DNA of 64,000 nt from Citrobacter freundii ATCC 8090 = MTCC 1658 = NBRC 12681. Its GTDB lineage: Bacteria > Pseudomonadota > Gammaproteobacteria > Enterobacterales > Enterobacteriaceae. A program made the translations under genes and the position numbers. Numbering within the stretch: the first letter of the stretch is position 1; every line of letters starts with the position of its first letter. The DNA is taken from assembly GCF_011064845.1 (NCBI RefSeq), contig NZ_CP049015.1, positions 4,402,001-4,466,000 on the forward strand. Reading direction: 5' to 3'. The notes beneath the pieces were generated by a model. It saw only the letters and a list, made by a program, of their open reading frames with translations. It had not been told where the DNA came from and did no database searches. Of this stretch, positions 58,700-64,000 are shown piece after piece.

Positions 58700-59629
58700 A
58701 TGGAACGATTAAAACGTATGTCGGTGTTCGCCAAAGTTGTCGAAATGGGCTCCTTCACTGCCGCCGCAAGACAGCTACAAATGAGCGTTTCATCGATAAG
58801 CCAGACGGTCTCAAAACTGGAAGATGAGCTACAGGTCAAGCTGCTAAACCGCAGCACGCGTAGCATTGGGCTAACTGAAGCCGGTAAAATATATTATCAG
58901 GGCTGCCGGAGAATGCTGCACGAAGCGCAGGATGTTCACGAGCAACTCTATGCCTTTAACAACACGCCCATCGGCACTCTGCGCATTGGCTGTTCTTCAA
59001 CTATGGCACAAAATGTCCTCGCCGGATTAACCGCCACGATGCTGAAAGAGTATCCGGGATTGACGGTAAATCTGGTGACCGGCATCCCGGCCCCGGATTT
59101 AATCGCTGATGGTCTGGACGTGGTTATCCGCGTCGGCGCGTTGCAGGACTCCAGCCTGTTTTCACGCCGTTTGGGGGCTATGCCGATGGTGGTCTGCGCG
59201 GCGAAAAGCTATCTCGCACAGTTTGGCACCCCGGAGAAACCTGCCGATCTCAGCAACCACTCGTGGCTGGAATACAGCGTGCGCCCGGATAATGAATTCG
59301 AGCTTATCGCTCCGGAAGGAATTTCCACCCGCCTGATCCCAGAGGGTCGTTTTGTGACTAACGATCCGATGACATTGGTGCGCTGGCTGGCCGCAGGCGC
59401 GGGCATTGCCTATGTACCGCTGATGTGGGTGATCAATGAGATCAATCGTGGCGAAGTGGAGATTCTGCTTCCCCGCTACCAGTCGGATCCGCGTCCGGTC
59501 TATGCGCTGTATACCGAAAAAGACAAATTGCCGCTCAAGGTGCAGGTGGTGATTAACTATCTGACAGACTATTTTGTCGATGTAGCGCAGCTGTTTCAGG
59601 GAATGTACGGTCGGGGAAAAGAGAAATAA
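58700..59629 (+). CDS. aaeR: LysR-type regulator AaeR
   Basis: LysR-family activator of the divergent aaeXAB operon in response to aromatic carboxylic acids. Length 309 residues. N-terminal helix-turn-helix (GSFTAAARQLQMSVSSISQTV, recognition helix about 30-40) and the type-2 periplasmic-binding-like effector domain from about residue 90. Confidence 0.95.
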   Translation: MERLKRMSVFAKVVEMGSFTAAARQLQMSVSSISQTVSKLEDELQVKLLNRSTRSIGLTEAGKIYYQGCRRMLHEAQDVHEQLYAFNNTPIGTLRIGCSSTMAQNVLAGLTATMLKEYPGLTVNLVTGIPAPDLIADGLDVVIRVGALQDSSLFSRRLGAMPMVVCAAKSYLAQFGTPEKPADLSNHSWLEYSVRPDNEFELIAPEGISTRLIPEGRFVTNDPMTLVRWLAAGAGIAYVPLMWVINEINRGEVEILLPRYQSDPRPVYALYTEKDKLPLKVQVVINYLTDYFVDVAQLFQGMYGRGKEK

Positions 59630-59635
59630 AAAAAG

Positions 59636-59705
59636 TGTAGGCCGGATAAGGCATTGACGCCGCATCCGGAAAGATGCCCGATGGCACTGGTGCTTATCGG
59701 GCATA
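59636..59705. repeat. BIME between aaeR and tldD
   Basis: REP unit TGTAGGCCGGATAAGGC...GCCGCATCCGG followed by an inverted GCCCGATGGCAC...GCTTATCGGGC unit, between convergent genes. Confidence 0.85.
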
Positions 59706-59715
59706 CATCATGATG

Positions 59716-61179
<1,464 letters not shown>

Positions 61180-61186
61180 TTACTGT

Positions 61187-61269
61187 TGTAGGCCTGATAA
61201 AACGCGCCAGCGTCGCCATCAGGCACTTCAATGCCGGATGGCGGCGTGAACGCCTTATCCGGCCTACGG
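61187..61269. repeat. BIME between yhdP and tldD
   Basis: Two facing REP units (GTAGGCCTGATAAAACGCG...CATCAGGC and TGCCGGATGGCGG...CGCCTTATCCGGCCTACGG) in the gap between codirectional yhdP and tldD. Confidence 0.87.
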
Positions 61270-61322
61270 ACTGCGGTAGAGGATCTATGTTGAGATTGGG
61301 GCAATTACTCGCCCCCGTCAAA

Positions 61323-64000
61323 TTATTGCTGGCTTTCTTTGCGCGGCTGACGCAGAACTTCGTTAATCTGCGGCTTATCGACCGGACCGGTGATGCGATA
61401 GCGCAGAATCGACACTTTGCTCCACAATGGTCCCAGAACCTTACTGGCAGCAAACACCGCCGCGCCGACAATCGGATTGACAGCAAACGCAGCGGCAACG
61501 CCTACGGTGGCAGAAATTTCCGGCGCGACAATGGCTTCCATATCCAGCTCCCGGCGTACCAGGTTCACCGAGCCTTTCATCGCAATGTCTGCCTCCAGAC
61601 CGTCCACCAGCGTGTCATCGGTATGCATCACGCCATCTTTGATCCAGGCCGTGCTGCGAATCGAGTCGAAATAGAAACCTTCGCTGAAAGTATCGCTAAA
61701 ATCAAAACGCAGTTTACGCAGCAACGCATCAAAGCTCAGCAGTCGCAAGAGTTGCCCCGCATGTCCAGTGCTGAGTTCAGTAAGCTCACCTTTGCCCAAC
61801 CGGGTACGCAAAATCCCATTCAGCGAAGCTTCATCTGGATCCCATGGCGGGTTACGCCAGTGCAGGTCATACTCCACGTTGAACGAAGAGTTACGAATCG
61901 GGGTCGATACGCCAAAGAAACTGGCAGCGGAGTCAATTTTACTGCCGCTCAGTTTACCCTTCAGTGACGTTCGTTCTTTGCCCGGCGCGTTCACCCACAC
62001 ACCATCGGTGGTCAGTCTGGCAAAGCCTGTATCCAACAGACCGTTACTCAGCGTTAGCGTGTCGCCTTTAATCGCCACATCGGCATCAATACGCCCATAT
62101 TTCTGTCCCCACATCCAGCACTCGGCACAGCGTAACTGAACATCCGGCCAGCCGCGGAAGCTGACGTTGTCCACGGCGGAAAACGGCGAGGCTGGAGTAC
62201 TATTCAGTGGTGCTTTCGTCGGCGACGCTTTCGCCGCGCTGGGGTTGTAATAAAGATACTTAATATTGGCCAGCCACGGCGCATTATTGCGCATAGCCAG
62301 CGTGGCATTAATTTCACGTCCCTGCGCCTGCACGATGGAGCCATTGCTCGCAGGCTCAGACACGATACTCAAGTTATTCCACTGCTGACCGCCCAGGGAT
62401 AACGATGGCGTACGCACCGTGATGCGCTGCGGGAAGTTGGCGTTGGTGCCAACGTTATCTGCTGCGCCTTTCTGGAACAACGCCAGCCATTGCGCGCCAT
62501 CCATAGGGGGAAGGTTAAGCTCAATGCCTTGCTGATCGGGTAACGCGGGCACGGTGCGGCTTTCCGACGTCCAGATTGCGCGGTCAAGCGTCAGTTTCTG
62601 ATTCAGCAGCCAGCGGCTGTTAAAGTGGTTCTTACTGCCCGCGTTGCCGGTCAGTTCAAAACTGCGCAGATTGCCGTTGGCCTTAACGTTCACCGGTAAC
62701 GCCTCACCGGCTGCCTTATTCAGCGGAGCAGGTAAGTGACTACTTACATTCTTCAGGTCGCCTTTAAGCTCAATGTCGTAGGTCGGTCCGGCATGATACG
62801 GAAGATCGATACCCACCTTGCCATTCCACGCCATGCTGCCGCTTAAGGCATCGTTGACCTGCGCTGGTAAAATCCCCATGCGGGTTGGCTGCCAGTCGCC
62901 TTGCAGGTTCACGGCTACCTGATAGGCTTTCGCCCCTTCGGTGGTGGAGAAGTCGACGTTCAGCGGCTGATTAAACCAGTTCGCCGTCATCGGCTCGCTC
63001 TTCAGATCGCCGTTGATAAAGCTGAATTTACCATTCAAATTCTTCAGCGTGCTGTCGAGCGGTTTAATAAACAGGCTGTTATTACGCAGGTTGACATCGC
63101 CTTTGGCGGTAACCAGCGAGCCGTCTAGCGGAATATCCAGATGTAAGCGAGCATTCACATCGCCGTCAATCTGCAACTGCTCAAGCGTAGCGCCGAGGGA
63201 GTCCTTCAACGGCGTCTCATCAAAATAAGGTCCGACCGCCTTGCCCGGCCCGTTGATATCGGCATCAATCAGCAGTTTTTCTTTAGCATAGTCGGGAATA
63301 TTAGCCGTCAGGTTACTGGCCTTCACGCCGCCTAAATTGACGCTATCCGTCTTCATCCACAGACCATCGTTAATGAAGTTCAGTTCAATATTGAGATCGG
63401 TTAGCGCAGGCCAGTCGGGCTGGAAAGCAAATTTCGCCTTACGTAGCGGCACCAGAACCTGAAATTGCCCTTCGTTGTGCAGATACGGGAACAGATGCGG
63501 GTTACCGCCATACACCAGCGTGGCGTTATCCGCTTCGCCGCCCTGAATAGCGCCGCTGAGGTAGTCAACCAGCTCTTTGCCCATCAAGTTTTCCGGGAAA
63601 TAGCGCCAGGCCTGAGAGCCGTCGTCGGTGCTAATGCCAGCCAGAATGCCTAACCACGGTTCATCTCCAGTGGGCTGCAGATAGCGAAAACCACCGCGCG
63701 CGCGTACCGCTTTCGCTTTAACATCGATGTTGCGCCCATCTAACTGAAAACCTTTATCATTTTTCAGCCAGCTTAGCGTCGCCACGCCGTTCTCTATTTC
63801 CAGCGGCGCGCGGAAGACAGTTTCATACGGCATTTTGGCTTGCTTCATGGAGGCGGTGAGCGCCCCATTTTCAACACTGCCCGCAAGCGTACCGGAGAAA
63901 TGCTCAGCCCCCGGTAACAACTTCCACTGTTTCCAGGCCAGATTGGTCCACGATGACAGGATGCGGGTTTTTTCTGTCGCCTGTAACGGGATATCCAGCG
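61323..64000 (-). CDS. yhdP: AsmA-like intermembrane lipid transport protein YhdP (5' end outside window)
   Basis: C-terminal 891 or so codons of YhdP (1266 residues in E. coli). YhdP is a giant AsmA-like protein that, with TamB and YdbH, moves phospholipid from inner to outer membrane. The frame is open to the window edge; the TTG at 63920 is internal, not the start. The segment shows repeating beta-rich blocks typical of a bridge-like groove. Its conserved C-terminal AsmA-type region (VNLVRRELDMEAIVAPEISA, then VAAAFAVNPIVGAAVFAAS) precedes the polar tail. Confidence 0.95.
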   Translation of the reverse strand, partial: LDIPLQATEKTRILSSWTNLAWKQWKLLPGAEHFSGTLAGSVENGALTASMKQAKMPYETVFRAPLEIENGVATLSWLKNDKGFQLDGRNIDVKAKAVRARGGFRYLQPTGDEPWLGILAGISTDDGSQAWRYFPENLMGKELVDYLSGAIQGGEADNATLVYGGNPHLFPYLHNEGQFQVLVPLRKAKFAFQPDWPALTDLNIELNFINDGLWMKTDSVNLGGVKASNLTANIPDYAKEKLLIDADINGPGKAVGPYFDETPLKDSLGATLEQLQIDGDVNARLHLDIPLDGSLVTAKGDVNLRNNSLFIKPLDSTLKNLNGKFSFINGDLKSEPMTANWFNQPLNVDFSTTEGAKAYQVAVNLQGDWQPTRMGILPAQVNDALSGSMAWNGKVGIDLPYHAGPTYDIELKGDLKNVSSHLPAPLNKAAGEALPVNVKANGNLRSFELTGNAGSKNHFNSRWLLNQKLTLDRAIWTSESRTVPALPDQQGIELNLPPMDGAQWLALFQKGAADNVGTNANFPQRITVRTPSLSLGGQQWNNLSIVSEPASNGSIVQAQGREINATLAMRNNAPWLANIKYLYYNPSAAKASPTKAPLNSTPASPFSAVDNVSFRGWPDVQLRCAECWMWGQKYGRIDADVAIKGDTLTLSNGLLDTGFARLTTDGVWVNAPGKERTSLKGKLSGSKIDSAASFFGVSTPIRNSSFNVEYDLHWRNPPWDPDEASLNGILRTRLGKGELTELSTGHAGQLLRLLSFDALLRKLRFDFSDTFSEGFYFDSIRSTAWIKDGVMHTDDTLVDGLEADIAMKGSVNLVRRELDMEAIVAPEISATVGVAAAFAVNPIVGAAVFAASKVLGPLWSKVSILRYRITGPVDKPQINEVLRQPRKESQQ

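Overview
The window is ordinary gamma-proteobacterial chromosome from the family Enterobacteriaceae. Gene order and protein sequences follow, almost gene for gene, the Escherichia coli K-12 segment from folP to yhdP (about 71-73 min). The cytosine genes codB-codA next to gltD, several REP/BIME repeats and one ERIC element point to the Escherichia/Salmonella/Citrobacter group. I lean towards Citrobacter or Salmonella, but the species is a guess. No rRNA, tRNA, prophage, insertion sequence or CRISPR array is visible.

Layout: (1) 1-4573: partial folP, ftsH-rlmE behind a sigma-32-type promoter, yhbY, and greA with an attenuating leader. (2) 4822-10954: dacB, the operon rplU-rpmA-yhbE-obgE, ispB and sfsB. 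(3) 11011-24101: an envelope block with murA, ibaG and mlaBCDEF on the minus strand, and yrbG-kdsD-kdsC-lptC-lptA-lptB-rpoN-hpf-ptsN-rapZ-npr on the plus strand. It links lipid asymmetry, Kdo synthesis, LPS export and nitrogen-PTS regulation. (4) 24125-29185: mtgA, elbB, the small RNA ArcZ, arcB and yhcC. (5) 29870-38635: glutamate synthase gltBD followed by codBA under a PurR-like operator, where K-12 carries gltF and the yhc fimbrial genes. (6) 38694-43685: the sialic acid operon nanA-nanT-(nanE remnant)-nanK-yhcH and its repressor gene nanR. (7) 44046-54299: dcuD, sspAB, rplM-rpsI, zapE, zapG, degQ, degS, mdh and argR. (8) 54677-64000: yhcN, yhcO, aaeXAB with aaeR, tldD and partial yhdP.

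The strongest departure from the standard arrangement is in the nan operon. nanE (ManNAc-6-P 2-epimerase) has collapsed to a 20-codon open frame that keeps a start region, a tail and the stop/start overlap with nanK, which looks like a precise in-frame deletion. Other points of interest are an out-of-frame leader ORF abutting gltB, a leader ORF overlapping dacB, an ERIC element between nanR and the nanA control region, and a good set of regulatory sites (NanR repeats, CRP-like sites, PurR box, ArcA box, ARG boxes). I found no candidate for a wholly new multigene system; the region is mostly housekeeping.
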